The notes: generated by a model not told the origin, from the letters alone. A stretch of DNA of 38,792 nucleotides from Clostridiales bacterium (GCA_014799475.1 JAAVHX010000013.1:20959-59750); one strand, 5' to 3'; counted from the stretch's first letter, positions 23,164-32,699 are shown. A program made the numbers and translations.

Positions 23164-26034
23164 ATGGCATCTATTACCAGTTTGAGCAACAGCAGTTATA
23201 ATACCAGCAGCATCTACGGGAACCGGAACGTACTCAGCGGCCTGGCCAGCGGCATGGATACCGAGTCCATGATCGAAAACGCCGTGTCCGGCATCAAATT
23301 GAAGATCCAGAACCTGACGAAGAAGCGCACCAAGATCGAATGGCAGCAGGAGGCCTACCGCAGCATCATTGACAAGGCGGTGAACTTCAATACCAAGTAC
23401 ACCTCCTATTCCTCCAAGACCAACCTGCTCAGCAGCAGCTTCTTCAATAACGCGGTAAATACGGTCGCCAAGGGCACCTATGCCGACAAGATCACCGCCA
23501 GCGGTAAGACCACCAGCGACATCAAGATCAACGCGGTCAAGCAGATGGCCACCGCCGCTTCCTACACCGTGTCCGGCTCTTCCATCGGCCTGGGCAGCAA
23601 TCTTGCCGCCTCCGGGGCGGGCAAGGCCCCCGGCATCCAGGGAGATCTGTTCGACCTGGGCAAGACGCTGGATGTGAGCAATGTTTCCGGCTCGCTGACC
23701 TTCCAGTACGGCGGCACCAACGGCGCCAGCTTTGACATCAAGTTTGACGAGCTGGAGGACTGGAGCCAGTACGAGGGCAGCAACAGCACCGAGAAGCTGG
23801 CCAACGCCATCAACAAGAAGCTGAGCGAAGTCACCTACAGCTACACCAAGAACGGCTTCCAGGAGACCACCACTGCCGACAAGGCCATCAAGGCGGTGGC
23901 CAATGCGGACGGTCGGATCGTGTTCCAGGAGAACGAGCTGAAAACCGGCAACAACATCACCATCAGCTCCGCCTCCGGTAAGATCAAGGATGCCTTTGGC
24001 CTGGACGGGGACGATGTCAAAGTGATCCCGGTGGGCAATTTTGACCTGAGCAAGAAGGTCAGTACCTACGAGTACCTGGCCGGCGAGCAGAAGGGCGGAA
24101 AGTGGACGGGCGGCAAGGAGCTGAGCGTCACCCTCAACGGCACCACCAAGAGGATCAGCATGAGCGACGTGATGAACAACGTCGATCTGACCTATGACAA
24201 TGCCACCGGGAAAAGCAGGGAAGAGCAGTTCAAAGATGCCCTCCAGAGCGAGCTGGACAAGGCGTTTGGCAAGGACAAAATCGCGGTAGGCCGCCAAGAC
24301 GGGGATACGGGCGGGCTGTCCCTTACCCCCGCGAAGGAGGGCGACACCCTCAGCGTGGGCGGCTCCGCGGTGAAGGCCCTGGGCTTTGAGAAGAGCGACA
24401 CCAACTACATCAACACCAGCAAGAAGCTGTCCGATCTGCTGGGCGAGGACATTTTCGCCGACAAGAACAAGCTGGCCGCGGTGGGCAGCGTCAAGCTGAG
24501 CTCCAACGGGAAGTACTCCATAGACGAGGCGGGCAACCGCGTCAGCCGAGGCGACGACGGCAACTACTACCGGGTGAACAGCGACGGCGAGTTCCTCTAC
24601 GATTTCGAGGTCAACGGCGCCAAGATCAACGTCACCAAGGATACCACCTTGGAGGGGCTGATCAACTCCATCAACTCCAACGCTAACGCGGGGGTGAAGG
24701 TGAGCTACTCCAAGCTGACCAACGAGTTCAAGTTCACCGCCACCGAGACCGGCGCCAACGGCAAGATCGAGTTCGGCGGGATGGCCAAGGAGATGTTTGA
24801 GCCCAGTACCGCAATCAATCATAATTTGTCGGATAACTTCAGGCTAGGTTTGCAAGAAGGCGATACGGAGAAGATCACAGTCTATGTTGGCCCTGAATAT
24901 ACAATCAAAAATTTCACCGTAAATAGTGAGACAACCATGCAGGATCTTGCCAAGGAGATAAACAAGCTCTGGGGCGTGGATGCCAAGTACGATGAAAAGA
25001 CGGGCCAGTTTACAGTGTATGATAACGGCAGAGGCAGAGAACTGGAGGTTTCTATCTCGGATTGGTTCACGGAGGCGACTAATTCTGATCCTTACAAGCG
25101 CGATATTCAGCCTGCCGCCACCTTCACCGCCGGCCAGGACGCTGTCATGGACGTTGAGATCAACGGCAAGCGGTTCGAGAACTTCACCCGCAGCTCTAAC
25201 AGCTTTGACATTGACGGCCTCACCGTCAACGTGAAGGGCACCTTTGAGGCGAAGGCCAAGGAGGACGGCAAGGATTACGAGCCCATCACCTTCGAGACCT
25301 CCACCGACAGCGACAAGATCATCGACGCCATCCGGCAGTTCGTCAACGACTACAACGAGATGGCCACCGAGATCAAGAACGCCTACTCCACCCTGCCCGC
25401 CCAGAAGACCAACGGCGCCAAGTATGAGCCCCTCACCGCCGAGGAGGAGGAGGGCTACTCCGAGAGCGAGCGGAAGGCCTATGAAGAGAAGGCCAAGCAG
25501 GGCATCTTGTTCGGGGATTCCACCCTGTCCAGTATGTACAGCAAGCTGCTCAGCGCTATCGCCCCCGGCGGCACCGACGGGCAGACCCTGCGGGAGATCG
25601 GCATCGGCACCTCCTATGAGAACGGCATGACCACCCTGTCCCTGGACGAGGATAAGCTGCGCGCCGCCCTGGAGAGCAACCCGGACAAGGTGAAGAACGC
25701 GTTCAGCAAGACCCGTGAGGGCGGCTCCTCCACCGACGGGCTGATGCAGACCCTCCAGAACACCCTGAACACCTACGTCAAGACCACCGGCGAGCCCAAG
25801 GGCGTGCTGATCCAGCGGGCCGGCTCCGTCAAGGCGTATACCTCGCTGAACAGCAACAGCCTGAAGTCCCAGATGGACAGCATTGACAGCCAGATCGAGC
25901 GCTGGCAGACCAAGATGTCCAACCAGATCGACCGCTATACCACCAAGTTCAGCCGTCTGGAGCAGCTCATCGCCCAGATGAACGCGCAGACCTCCGCGTT
26001 TGCGGGCCTGATGGGCGGCGACGCCGGCTACTAA
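23164..26034 (+). CDS. fliD: Flagellar filament cap protein FliD (long variant)
   Basis: FliD caps the filament and folds flagellin into place. The 956-residue product is much longer than the common 450-700. The N-terminal FliD_N domain (about 20-125) begins VLSGLASGMDTESMIENAV. The C-terminal FliD_C domain (about 690-950) includes FVNDYNEMATEI and ends in a coiled coil (SIDSQIERWQTKMSNQIDRY). The middle is a set of beta-rich domains that carry the extra length. The ATG at 23164 follows AAAGGAG; an upstream GTG at 23107 is rejected for lack of a ribosome site. A promoter of the SigD type lies upstream, and fliS follows 27 bases downstream. The segment near 24810-25095 has an unusual base composition. 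Confidence 0.95.
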   Translation: MASITSLSNSSYNTSSIYGNRNVLSGLASGMDTESMIENAVSGIKLKIQNLTKKRTKIEWQQEAYRSIIDKAVNFNTKYTSYSSKTNLLSSSFFNNAVNTVAKGTYADKITASGKTTSDIKINAVKQMATAASYTVSGSSIGLGSNLAASGAGKAPGIQGDLFDLGKTLDVSNVSGSLTFQYGGTNGASFDIKFDELEDWSQYEGSNSTEKLANAINKKLSEVTYSYTKNGFQETTTADKAIKAVANADGRIVFQENELKTGNNITISSASGKIKDAFGLDGDDVKVIPVGNFDLSKKVSTYEYLAGEQKGGKWTGGKELSVTLNGTTKRISMSDVMNNVDLTYDNATGKSREEQFKDALQSELDKAFGKDKIAVGRQDGDTGGLSLTPAKEGDTLSVGGSAVKALGFEKSDTNYINTSKKLSDLLGEDIFADKNKLAAVGSVKLSSNGKYSIDEAGNRVSRGDDGNYYRVNSDGEFLYDFEVNGAKINVTKDTTLEGLINSINSNANAGVKVSYSKLTNEFKFTATETGANGKIEFGGMAKEMFEPSTAINHNLSDNFRLGLQEGDTEKITVYVGPEYTIKNFTVNSETTMQDLAKEINKLWGVDAKYDEKTGQFTVYDNGRGRELEVSISDWFTEATNSDPYKRDIQPAATFTAGQDAVMDVEINGKRFENFTRSSNSFDIDGLTVNVKGTFEAKAKEDGKDYEPITFETSTDSDKIIDAIRQFVNDYNEMATEIKNAYSTLPAQKTNGAKYEPLTAEEEEGYSESERKAYEEKAKQGILFGDSTLSSMYSKLLSAIAPGGTDGQTLREIGIGTSYENGMTTLSLDEDKLRAALESNPDKVKNAFSKTREGGSSTDGLMQTLQNTLNTYVKTTGEPKGVLIQRAGSVKAYTSLNSNSLKSQMDSIDSQIERWQTKMSNQIDRYTTKFSRLEQLIAQMNAQTSAFAGLMGGDAGY
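24808..25095 (+). other. AT-richer segment inside the fliD surface domain
   Basis: Two hand-counted 60-base lines within this segment are 47% and 38% G+C, against 63% for a line just before it. Codons ending in A or T (AAT, GTA, ATA, TCT) appear suddenly and stop again near 25095. The encoded stretch starts at about residue 550 and ends where the conserved fliD text resumes (PAATFTAGQDAVMDVEING). This is consistent with a recombined domain. Confidence 0.7.
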
Positions 26035-26061
26035 TCCAAAGCGACCAAAAAGGAGTCAAGA

Positions 26062-26490
26062 ATGGACAGAAAAGGCTTCCAGGGCTACCAGGGCTATAAG
26101 GAGCAGGGTATCAACGAAATGACCCAGGGCGAGCTGCTGCTGCTGCTGTATGATGAGCTGGTCAAGCGGCTGCTCAGGGCCAGGCTGGCTTTGGATAAGG
26201 CCGACTACCCCTTGTTTGAGGCAAGCGTGGATCGGAGCCTGGACATTATCCGCTACCTGGACGACACCCTGGATATGCAGTATCCCATCAGCCGGAACTT
26301 GAACCGCCTGTATGACTACTTCTGCTTTGAGCTCAACCGGGTGAAGGTCGGACGGAACAAGACCGAGCTGGACCGGGTCAAAACCATGGTGAGCGAGCTG
26401 CGGGACACGTTCCGGGAGGCGAACAAGAACAGTGTCCAGGAACTGGCCAACGCCGCCGCCTCGGCGGCAAGCGCCGAGGGAGAGGGTTAG
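26062..26490 (+). CDS. fliS: Flagellin export chaperone FliS
   Basis: FliS binds the C terminus of flagellin in the cytoplasm and delivers it to FlhA. The 142-residue all-helical product has the family motifs MTQGELLLLLYDELVKRL (about 20-37) and YLDDTLDMQYPISRNLNRLYDYF. It starts with a Tyr-rich GYQGYK segment, as usual. In B. subtilis FliS also forms part of the link with FliW and CsrA; both are encoded at 35499-36217. It lies between fliD and a small chaperone-like gene. Confidence 0.95.
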   Translation: MDRKGFQGYQGYKEQGINEMTQGELLLLLYDELVKRLLRARLALDKADYPLFEASVDRSLDIIRYLDDTLDMQYPISRNLNRLYDYFCFELNRVKVGRNKTELDRVKTMVSELRDTFREANKNSVQELANAAASAASAEGEG

Positions 26491-26498
26491 GTGAGCGC

Positions 26499-26897
26499 GT
26501 GGACGAGAAGGCCGTGATGGACGCCCTGGTCCAGATGAAGCGCACCGGCAACCTGCTCAATGAGGTGTGGGATCTGACCCAGCAGCTGGGCCAATCCCTG
26601 GATCGAGACGACCAGGTGAGCACCCAGATGCTGGTTGCCATGCGGGAGGAGCCGCTGGCAAAGCTCCAGGCGGCCGATCAGGCCATCCGGGAGCAGCTGG
26701 AGGCACTGCCCGACCGGGAGCAAGCCGCCACGCTGGCCGCCATGCTCAACGGCGGGCCCGCCGCCGACCCGGCTCAACAGAGCCAACGACTCCTGTGTGA
26801 GCAGGTGGCGTCCAACAAGCGGCGGCTCAAGCAGGTGATGGAGCTGGATCGGGTGCTGAACCAGCGGATGGGCCGGGAAAAATCGGTCTATCAATAG
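26499..26897 (+). CDS. Small helical protein, probable flagellar export chaperone (FliT/FlgN-like)
   Basis: A 132-residue, helical, charged protein, with heptad-like stretches at about 10-45 and 90-125. It has no clear signature; position directly after fliS, and size, suggest a FliT- or FlgN-like chaperone for FliD or for FlgK/FlgL. Two starts are possible: GTG 26499 (AGGTGAG close upstream) or ATG 26517 (GAGAAGG, 5 bases upstream); the second has the better spacing. It ends the fliD unit in front of a hairpin terminator. Confidence 0.7.
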   Translation: MDEKAVMDALVQMKRTGNLLNEVWDLTQQLGQSLDRDDQVSTQMLVAMREEPLAKLQAADQAIREQLEALPDREQAATLAAMLNGGPAADPAQQSQRLLCEQVASNKRRLKQVMELDRVLNQRMGREKSVYQ

Positions 26898-26908
26898 AAA
26901 CACAATAA

Positions 26909-26941
26909 AATATCGGCTCGGTGAATCACCGAGCCGATATT
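26909..26941. terminator. Terminator hairpin between the fliD unit and the C39-like peptidase gene
   Basis: A perfect 15-base stem (26909-26923 with 26927-26941; arms AATATCGGCTCGGTG and CACCGAGCCGATATT) around AAT. A-rich bases to its left give a T run when read on the minus strand, so it works best for the minus-strand gene ending at 26965; it probably also stops plus-strand transcription. Confidence 0.85.
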
Positions 26942-26964
26942 GCACGAACAAAACAAATATGGTA

Positions 26965-27924
26965 TTATGTATATGTGTCGGGGATGGACAGCGCCCACAG
27001 CGGCGCGCCGCTGCTCCGGGCGGAGGATAGCTCATCCAGAATGATCTGGGGATCCCAGAGCTGGAGGCTGCGCTCCAGGCTGTTGGGGTCGGCTACCAGT
27101 ACTTCTCCGCCGAGCGTTACCCCGCGGATGAGGATAAAGTGCCCGCCCTCGGTGAAGTGGCCGGGGCCCACATGGGCCACCAGCAGCTTGCCCGCCCAGA
27201 GGGCCCGGAGCATCTCGTCCACAGTGCGCTGGGTGAGGCTCTCCACCTCCAGGCCAAAGGCCCGGGCGGTGCCGGCGACAATAGCGTCATAGGAGCCGCT
27301 CCGGCGGGCCCAGTAGCCGTGCTCCGCCGCCCAGGCGGCCATGACCGCGGGGTCGGTGTCCGTGTCCGTCATGGTGGCGATGGCCATGGCCATGACCGTG
27401 GGGCCGCAGCCATAGGGGCCGATGGGATCGGTGCCGTAGAGCTGCTCCGCCCATTCCTCATCTGACTGGCAGAAGTAGACGACGTCTATCGAGCCGCCGG
27501 TGAGGATCTGACGGCCATCCACCTCCAGCACCTCGGTGATGGGAGGGGCAGTGGCCGGCGGCTGGGGCTGGGATTCTTCGGCGGAAGGCGGCGTCCTGTC
27601 AGGGGCTCGGACGATTTCCCGCGGGGCGGTGAACTCCGCCCAGGCGTCCGCCGCCCGGCCCGCCTGTTCGGCGATGCCGGCGCCCACCGACTGGCAGAAC
27701 CGCCCGACCTCCAGGCAGAATTCCCCGGCAGCGTTCAGCGCAGCTTTGCCGGTATCCACCATGACAGAGGCGACATAGCGGGCAGGGGCTACGATGCGAT
27801 CGTAAGTCGCCGGGGCAAAATGACGGCAGGCGGCCAGCTCTACCCCGCCGATACATAACAAAGCCAACAGCGCTGCCAGAGCAATATGCCGCCCCAGATG
27901 CCTTGACCCGTTGTTCTTCTTCAT
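26965..27924 (-). CDS. Secreted C39-like (papain-fold) cysteine peptidase
   Basis: The 319-residue protein starts with a basic stretch and one hydrophobic segment (about 12-32, IALAALLALLCIGGVELAA), a signal peptide or membrane anchor. A helical region and a Pro-rich linker (to about 135) follow. The C-terminal domain (about 145-319) matches the Peptidase_C39_2 type: a Gln in VVYFCQSD, catalytic Cys in YGCGPTVMAMAI, His in GGHFILIRGV and Asp/Asn in VLVADPNS. The substrate is unknown; such enzymes may act on cell-wall peptides or secreted proteins. A sigma-A type promoter lies upstream. It is not a usual flagellar gene, and nothing but location links it to motility. Confidence 0.85.
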   Translation of the reverse strand: MKKNNGSRHLGRHIALAALLALLCIGGVELAACRHFAPATYDRIVAPARYVASVMVDTGKAALNAAGEFCLEVGRFCQSVGAGIAEQAGRAADAWAEFTAPREIVRAPDRTPPSAEESQPQPPATAPPITEVLEVDGRQILTGGSIDVVYFCQSDEEWAEQLYGTDPIGPYGCGPTVMAMAIATMTDTDTDPAVMAAWAAEHGYWARRSGSYDAIVAGTARAFGLEVESLTQRTVDEMLRALWAGKLLVAHVGPGHFTEGGHFILIRGVTLGGEVLVADPNSLERSLQLWDPQIILDELSSARSSGAPLWALSIPDTYT

Positions 27925-27963
27925 CTGCTCACCCCCTTAAAATGCGACTTGCTTCTGCTTGAT

Positions 27964-27991
27964 ATTATAGCAGATGTCGGCGTATTTTCAA
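27964..27991 (-). promoter_or_regulatory. Housekeeping (sigma-A type) promoter of the C39-like peptidase gene
   Basis: Read on the minus strand: TTGAAA (27991-27986), a 16-base spacer, then a perfect TATAAT (27969-27964). It lies about 40 bases upstream of the ATG at 27924, with an AAGGGGGTGAG ribosome site between. Confidence 0.8.
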
Positions 27992-28042
27992 TGGAAAGAA
28001 ATTTGACCCCATTCAGGCTGACCGCGGAGCCAGGAGAAGCTT

Positions 28043-28819
28043 ATGCCCACCATTTATCTCGAGCATGTTTCAAAATTCTATAAGCCCAAACGCCGGAAAA
28101 AGGGCCCGGTACACCAGGAAATGGGTGTGGAGGACGTGGATCTGACCATCCGCCAGGGAGAGTTTGTCTTTGTGGTGGGGGGCAGCGGCGCGGGAAAGAG
28201 CACCCTGCTGCGCCTGATCACAGGGGAGGCGAAGCCCAACCAGGGGAAGGTTTACCTGGGCGACCGGGATCTGAGCCGGGCAATGGCGCTCAGCCGGAAC
28301 CGGATGTCCATCCTGTTCGGGAAAATCTGGCAGGACCCGACCCTGATCCGAAAAAAGACCATCGGCGAAAACCTGGCCCTGGCCTCCCGGATCGCCGTGG
28401 GGCGGGAGAAACCGCAGCTGGTGGACATCCGCATCAAGAAGGTACTGGGCCTGGTGGGGATGAGGGGCGTGGAGAGCAAATACCCGGTGGAGCTGTCCAT
28501 CGGCGAGTGCCGCCGGGTGGAGCTGGCCCGGGCCATGATCGGCAGCCCGCCGATCCTGATTTTGGACGAGATCACGGCCAATCTGGACGATGACTGCATT
28601 TGGGACACCCTGCACCTGCTCAACGACGTGAACCGCCGGGGCACCACCGTCATCATGGCCACCCACGACAGCCAATATGTCAACATCCTCCGCCGCCGGG
28701 TCATCACCATGTCAAACGGCCGGGTGGTCGGGGACGAGAAAAAGGGAAAATACGGCGATGTGCTGGAGAAAGACCGGAAACCTCTGGTCTTTACCAAGCT
28801 CAGAACCGATTTGATATAA
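28043..28819 (+). CDS. FtsE-like ABC ATPase with atypical signature motif
   Basis: A 258-residue single ABC ATPase domain, most like FtsE (the divisome ATPase that works with FtsX). Walker A is GGSGAGKST (46-54), Walker B is LILDEITANLD, and the switch His is in MATHDSQY. The signature reads LSIGECRRVELARAM (from residue 151) instead of LSGGE, so one of the conserved glycines is lost. A basic insert (KPKRRKKG, about 14-21) is also unusual. No permease gene (FtsX or other) lies next to it; the next gene, 40 bases downstream, is a chemoreceptor. It may be an orphan or work with a partner elsewhere. Start ATG 28043 follows CCAGGAGAAG. Confidence 0.85.
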   Translation: MPTIYLEHVSKFYKPKRRKKGPVHQEMGVEDVDLTIRQGEFVFVVGGSGAGKSTLLRLITGEAKPNQGKVYLGDRDLSRAMALSRNRMSILFGKIWQDPTLIRKKTIGENLALASRIAVGREKPQLVDIRIKKVLGLVGMRGVESKYPVELSIGECRRVELARAMIGSPPILILDEITANLDDDCIWDTLHLLNDVNRRGTTVIMATHDSQYVNILRRRVITMSNGRVVGDEKKGKYGDVLEKDRKPLVFTKLRTDLI

Positions 28820-28859
28820 ATACACCAAACACAGCAAGAAATTGAGGAGGAAAACGTAA

Positions 28860-30677
28860 ATGATCAAGAACATGAAGATCAGGAAGAGTTTGATTCTGGG
28901 CTACGGCGTCACCGTCGCCGTGTCCGTCATCATCATCATCGCGTCGATCATCCTGATGACCACCCAGAAGAACGCCTATGGCAAGCTGATCGACAAGAAC
29001 ATTAAGGCCACCGAGCTGATCACCGAGTGCCGTTTGGACAGCAACGTGGCTGCCAGGGACCTGCGGGATGTGGTGCTGTCCTACAGCGGTTCTACGGTGG
29101 ACCAGGCCAGCCTTAACGCCAAGATCAGCGAGGCGGTGGAAAAGGTCAATGAGCTGGACGCCCTGCAGGAGGAATTGAAGAAGGTCAATCCCCTCGATGA
29201 CACAACGCTGCTGGACAATTACTCCAAGCTGGTGGACGCCTGGGAGGATGAGGCCGAGGAGATCGTCGGTCTGATCCGAGCCGGTCAGATTTCCGAGGCT
29301 GCTGCCAATATTGTCAACGACTGCTCCCCCAAGCTGGATGCGATGGCTGAGGCCGCTGTGAAGCTGGAGGCTGCCCTGAACAACGACGAGGCCGCGGTGC
29401 GCAGCCGTCAGGATCTGCTCTCCAACATCGCCATCGTCGTGATCGTGGTGGCCATGGTCATTGCCACCTTTGTGGTCATCCGCATGGCCCTCATCATCAT
29501 CAAGAGCATCGTGGTTCCCGTGGAGCAGGTTCGCACCGCCCTGTCCGGCTTCAGCGAGGGCAAGCTGGACATCCCCGTGGAGTATCACAGCGCCAGTGAG
29601 CTGGGCGAGATGTGCGACGCCCTGCGCACCAGCCAGAACGTCCTCAGCGAGGTCATCAGCGATACCTGCCGTCTGCTGGAGGAGATGGGCGCCGGCAACT
29701 TCGACGTGCGCACCAAGGATGAGAAGATGTATGTGGGCTCCCTGAGCAGCATCCTGTCCTCCGTCCGCGTCATCAACCGCAGCCTCTCCGACGCCCTGGC
29801 CCAGATCAACCAGAGCGCCGAGCAGGTGTCCGCCGGCGCCGAGCAGGTGTCCACCGGCGCCCAGTCCCTGGCGCAGGGCGCCACCGAGCAGGCCAGCGCC
29901 GTTGAGGAGCTGTCCGCCACCATCGCCGAGATCTCCAACAATTCCCGCAAGAATGCTCAGAACAGCGAAGAGGCCATGGGCCACTCCCAGGATGCCGGCA
30001 AGTGCCTCAACGAGAGCGCCGAGTACATGCAGCAGATGGTCACCGCCATGGAGAAGATTTCCGAGTCCTCCTCCGAGATTGGCAAGATCATCGCCACTAT
30101 CGAGAACATCGCGTTCCAGACCAACATCCTGGCCCTGAACGCCGCCGTCGAGGCCGCCCGCGCTGGCAGCGCCGGCAAGGGCTTCGCCGTGGTCGCCGAC
30201 GAGGTGCGCAACCTGTCCGCCAAGTCCGATGAGGCCGCCAAGGCCACCAAGGAACTCATTGACCGCTCCATCATCTCCGTCAAGGAGGGCAACGAGATCG
30301 TCCAGAAGGTGTCCGAGTCCCTGGATAAGACCGTGGAGAGCTCCGGCAAGGTGGTGGCTGCTGTGGAGCAGATCACCAAGGCCGCCGAGGAGGAGTCCGA
30401 GGCCATCGCTCAGGTGACCGAGGGCATCGACCAGATCTCCAGCGTGGTGCAGACCAACTCCGCCACCAGCGAGGAGTCCGCCGCCGCCAGCGAGGAGCTG
30501 TCTAGCCAGGCCGCTCTGATGAAGGAGCTGCTGGCCCGGTTCAAGCTGCGCCAGGACGGCTATGCCCCCAAGGCCCAGCCCGCCTACAGCGCCGCCCCCG
30601 TTGGTGGTTCTTCCTACGAGAGCAGCTACGACGCTGCTTCCAGCGGCTCCGCCGCCAGCGTGTTCAGCAAGTATTAA
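28860..30677 (+). CDS. Methyl-accepting chemotaxis protein
   Basis: A 605-residue transmembrane chemoreceptor. It has TM1 (about 12-33), an extracytoplasmic helical domain of the four-helix-bundle type (about 34-185), TM2 (about 190-212), a HAMP domain (about 213-265), and a long cytoplasmic coiled coil. The hairpin tip binding CheA/CheW is clear: [20 protein letters not shown] followed by [20 protein letters not shown]. Glu/Gln pairs on either side are candidate CheD and methylation sites. The C-terminal tail (Ala/Ser/Tyr-rich) has no CheR-tethering pentapeptide. The ligand is unknown. A strong GAGGAGG site precedes ATG 28860, and a terminator follows the gene. Confidence 0.96.
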   Translation: MIKNMKIRKSLILGYGVTVAVSVIIIIASIILMTTQKNAYGKLIDKNIKATELITECRLDSNVAARDLRDVVLSYSGSTVDQASLNAKISEAVEKVNELDALQEELKKVNPLDDTTLLDNYSKLVDAWEDEAEEIVGLIRAGQISEAAANIVNDCSPKLDAMAEAAVKLEAALNNDEAAVRSRQDLLSNIAIVVIVVAMVIATFVVIRMALIIIKSIVVPVEQVRTALSGFSEGKLDIPVEYHSASELGEMCDALRTSQNVLSEVISDTCRLLEEMGAGNFDVRTKDEKMYVGSLSSILSSVRVINRSLSDALAQINQSAEQVSAGAEQVSTGAQSLAQGATEQASAVEELSATIAEISNNSRKNAQNSEEAMGHSQDAGKCLNESAEYMQQMVTAMEKISESSSEIGKIIATIENIAFQTNILALNAAVEAARAGSAGKGFAVVADEVRNLSAKSDEAAKATKELIDRSIISVKEGNEIVQKVSESLDKTVESSGKVVAAVEQITKAAEEESEAIAQVTEGIDQISSVVQTNSATSEESAAASEELSSQAALMKELLARFKLRQDGYAPKAQPAYSAAPVGGSSYESSYDAASSGSAASVFSKY

Positions 30678-30692
30678 GCCTTGAAAAGGACA

Positions 30693-30730
30693 GCCAGGAG
30701 GCGGTGTACGCCGCCTCCTGGCCCATTTTT
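30693..30730 (+). terminator. Rho-independent terminator after the chemoreceptor gene
   Basis: GCCAGGAGGCGG (30693-30704) pairs perfectly with CCGCCTCCTGGC (30711-30722) around TGTACG, followed by CCATTTTT (T run 30726-30730). It separates the ABC-receptor pair from the FtsA-like gene. Confidence 0.9.
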
Positions 30731-30784
30731 ACAAGAGGATTTTCCCAGTACCCCTGAAAACTCCCGGAAGAGAGGAACAAGCCT

Positions 30785-32671
30785 ATGGCAGAATTGAAGG
30801 CCCAGGAGAAAGACCTGATCTTTGCCTTGGATATTGGCACCCGTAGCGTGGTGGGTGTGGTAGGCCGTTCGGCGGGCGACCGGCTGAAGGTGCTGGACGT
30901 GGAGATGGCCGAGCATGGCAAACGGGCCATGATGGACGGCCAGATCGACGACATTAAGCAGGTGGGCGCCCTGGCCAGGACCGTGACCCAGCGGCTGGAG
31001 GGCCGCCTGGGCGTGCGCCTGGAGCGGGTGAGCGTGGCCGCCGCCGGCCGGGCCCTGCGCACCCAGAAGGGTTCTTTTACCCTGGAACTGCCCGAGGAGC
31101 AGTCCATCGAGGCCGAGCAGATCAGCGCCCTGGAGGCGGGGGCGGTTTCCGCCGCTGAGGGGGCTATCCAGGCCGATGGAGACGCCCGCCGGCAGATGTT
31201 CCTGGTGGGCTATACGGTGGCCCAGTACCGGCTGGACAACTACCCCATGAACAATTTGCAGTTCCACACCGGGCGCAAGCTGGAGGCTGACGTGGTAGCG
31301 ACCTTCCTTCCCGGTGAGGTGGTGGAGAGCCTGTACGCCGCCATGCGTGAGGCCGGATTGCAGGTGGCCAGCATGACGCTGGAGCCCATCGCCGCCATGA
31401 ACGCCGCCATCCCCGCCGAGCTGCGGCTGCTGAACCTGGCGATGGTGGATATTGGCGCGGGTACCACCGACATCGCCCTGTGCCGGGACGGCAGCGTGGT
31501 GGGCTACACCATGGCCACCGTGGCCGGGGATGAGGTCACCGAGGCCATTATGCGCTCCTTCCTGGTGGACTTTAAGACCGCCGAGCAGGTGAAGCGGAGC
31601 ATCGGCAGCAGTGACGATCTGATCCGGTGCCGCAATATTCTGGGCCAGGAGGAGCGCATTGCCGTGTCCGAGGTGGTTCAGGCCATCCAGGGGCCCATGG
31701 ATCGGCTGGCGGACGCCATCGCCAAGCAGATCCTGGAGGTGAACGGCAACACCCCATCGGCCGTCTTTTTGGCGGGCGGCGGGAGCAAGCTCGCCGGTCT
31801 GCGGGAGAAGGTGGCCGACAAGCTGGAGATGGATGAAAAACGGGTGGCCATCGCGGGCAACAATTTCACCCTCAGCGTGTTTTCCGAGAATATCGAGCTG
31901 GAAAAACCGGAATACGCCACCCCCCTGGGCATTGCCATTTCGGCGGGGCTGGGGCTGCTGAACGACAGCTATGTGGTCACCCTCAACGGGCAGAGCGCCA
32001 AGCTGTTCCGCAACGGGGTGCTCACCCTCCGGGACATCCTGTTGATGAACGGCTACAGCTATGGCGACATCGTGGGCAAAACGGGCAGAAGCCTGTCCCT
32101 CACCGTGGACGGGAAACGGATGGTATTCCGGGGGGAGCCCGCCATTCCTGCGGTGTTGCAGGTGAACGATGAGGAGGCGCCTCTGTCCGCCGTCGTCCAC
32201 GCGGGCGATCATATCCGCTTTGTCCCCGCGCGCCACGGCCAGGCGGCCAGCCGCACCCTGACGGAGCTGCTGGGCCCGGACTTCTATGGCCAGGTCATGG
32301 TGAACAATGCCCCGGCCTCCATGGACACCCAGCTGAGCTCGGGGGATGTGGTGCTCACCCTGCGCCAGACGCCGCCCGCCCCCCGACAGGAGACGGTCCG
32401 GCCTGATGCTCCCTCTGCCGCGCCCCAAGCGGCGGCCCCGGTCAAACCCACGGTGCGGAGCGGGGAGGTACGGATCACCCTGAACGGGGATCCCCTGACC
32501 CTCCCGGCCAAGGAGGGCAGAGCGCCCTACTATTTGATGGATCTGCTGGAGTACTCCGGCATCGACTTTGAACATCTGGACAGGAATGTGCGGCTGGAGG
32601 TCAACGGCGTAGAGCAGGGCTTCCAGTACGCGCTGAAGGAACAGGATTCGGTTTCGATCACCCTGGCCTGA
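30785..32671 (+). CDS. FtsA-like actin-fold ATPase with C-terminal beta-grasp-like extension
   Basis: The 628-residue protein has an FtsA/PilM-type actin fold: phosphate-1 loop LIFALDIGTRSVVGVV (about 11-26), an SHS2-like region (about 75-180), phosphate-2 loop MVDIGAGTTDIAL (about 221-233) and adenosine motif VFLAGGGSKLAGL (about 325-337). The core ends near 390. In place of the FtsA membrane helix it has about 230 extra residues that look like beta-grasp-type domains (about 396-450, 455-540 and 562-628, each with short strands around VNG/LNG turns), joined by a Pro-rich linker at about 540-560. ATG 30785 follows GAGAGGAA. A bitopic membrane protein gene follows 28 bases on. It is not the standard division FtsA, since no ftsZ lies nearby. 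Confidence 0.88.
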   Translation: MAELKAQEKDLIFALDIGTRSVVGVVGRSAGDRLKVLDVEMAEHGKRAMMDGQIDDIKQVGALARTVTQRLEGRLGVRLERVSVAAAGRALRTQKGSFTLELPEEQSIEAEQISALEAGAVSAAEGAIQADGDARRQMFLVGYTVAQYRLDNYPMNNLQFHTGRKLEADVVATFLPGEVVESLYAAMREAGLQVASMTLEPIAAMNAAIPAELRLLNLAMVDIGAGTTDIALCRDGSVVGYTMATVAGDEVTEAIMRSFLVDFKTAEQVKRSIGSSDDLIRCRNILGQEERIAVSEVVQAIQGPMDRLADAIAKQILEVNGNTPSAVFLAGGGSKLAGLREKVADKLEMDEKRVAIAGNNFTLSVFSENIELEKPEYATPLGIAISAGLGLLNDSYVVTLNGQSAKLFRNGVLTLRDILLMNGYSYGDIVGKTGRSLSLTVDGKRMVFRGEPAIPAVLQVNDEEAPLSAVVHAGDHIRFVPARHGQAASRTLTELLGPDFYGQVMVNNAPASMDTQLSSGDVVLTLRQTPPAPRQETVRPDAPSAAPQAAAPVKPTVRSGEVRITLNGDPLTLPAKEGRAPYYLMDLLEYSGIDFEHLDRNVRLEVNGVEQGFQYALKEQDSVSITLA

Positions 32672-32699
32672 CTCTGCGGACGCAAGAGGTGTTGTTTCC

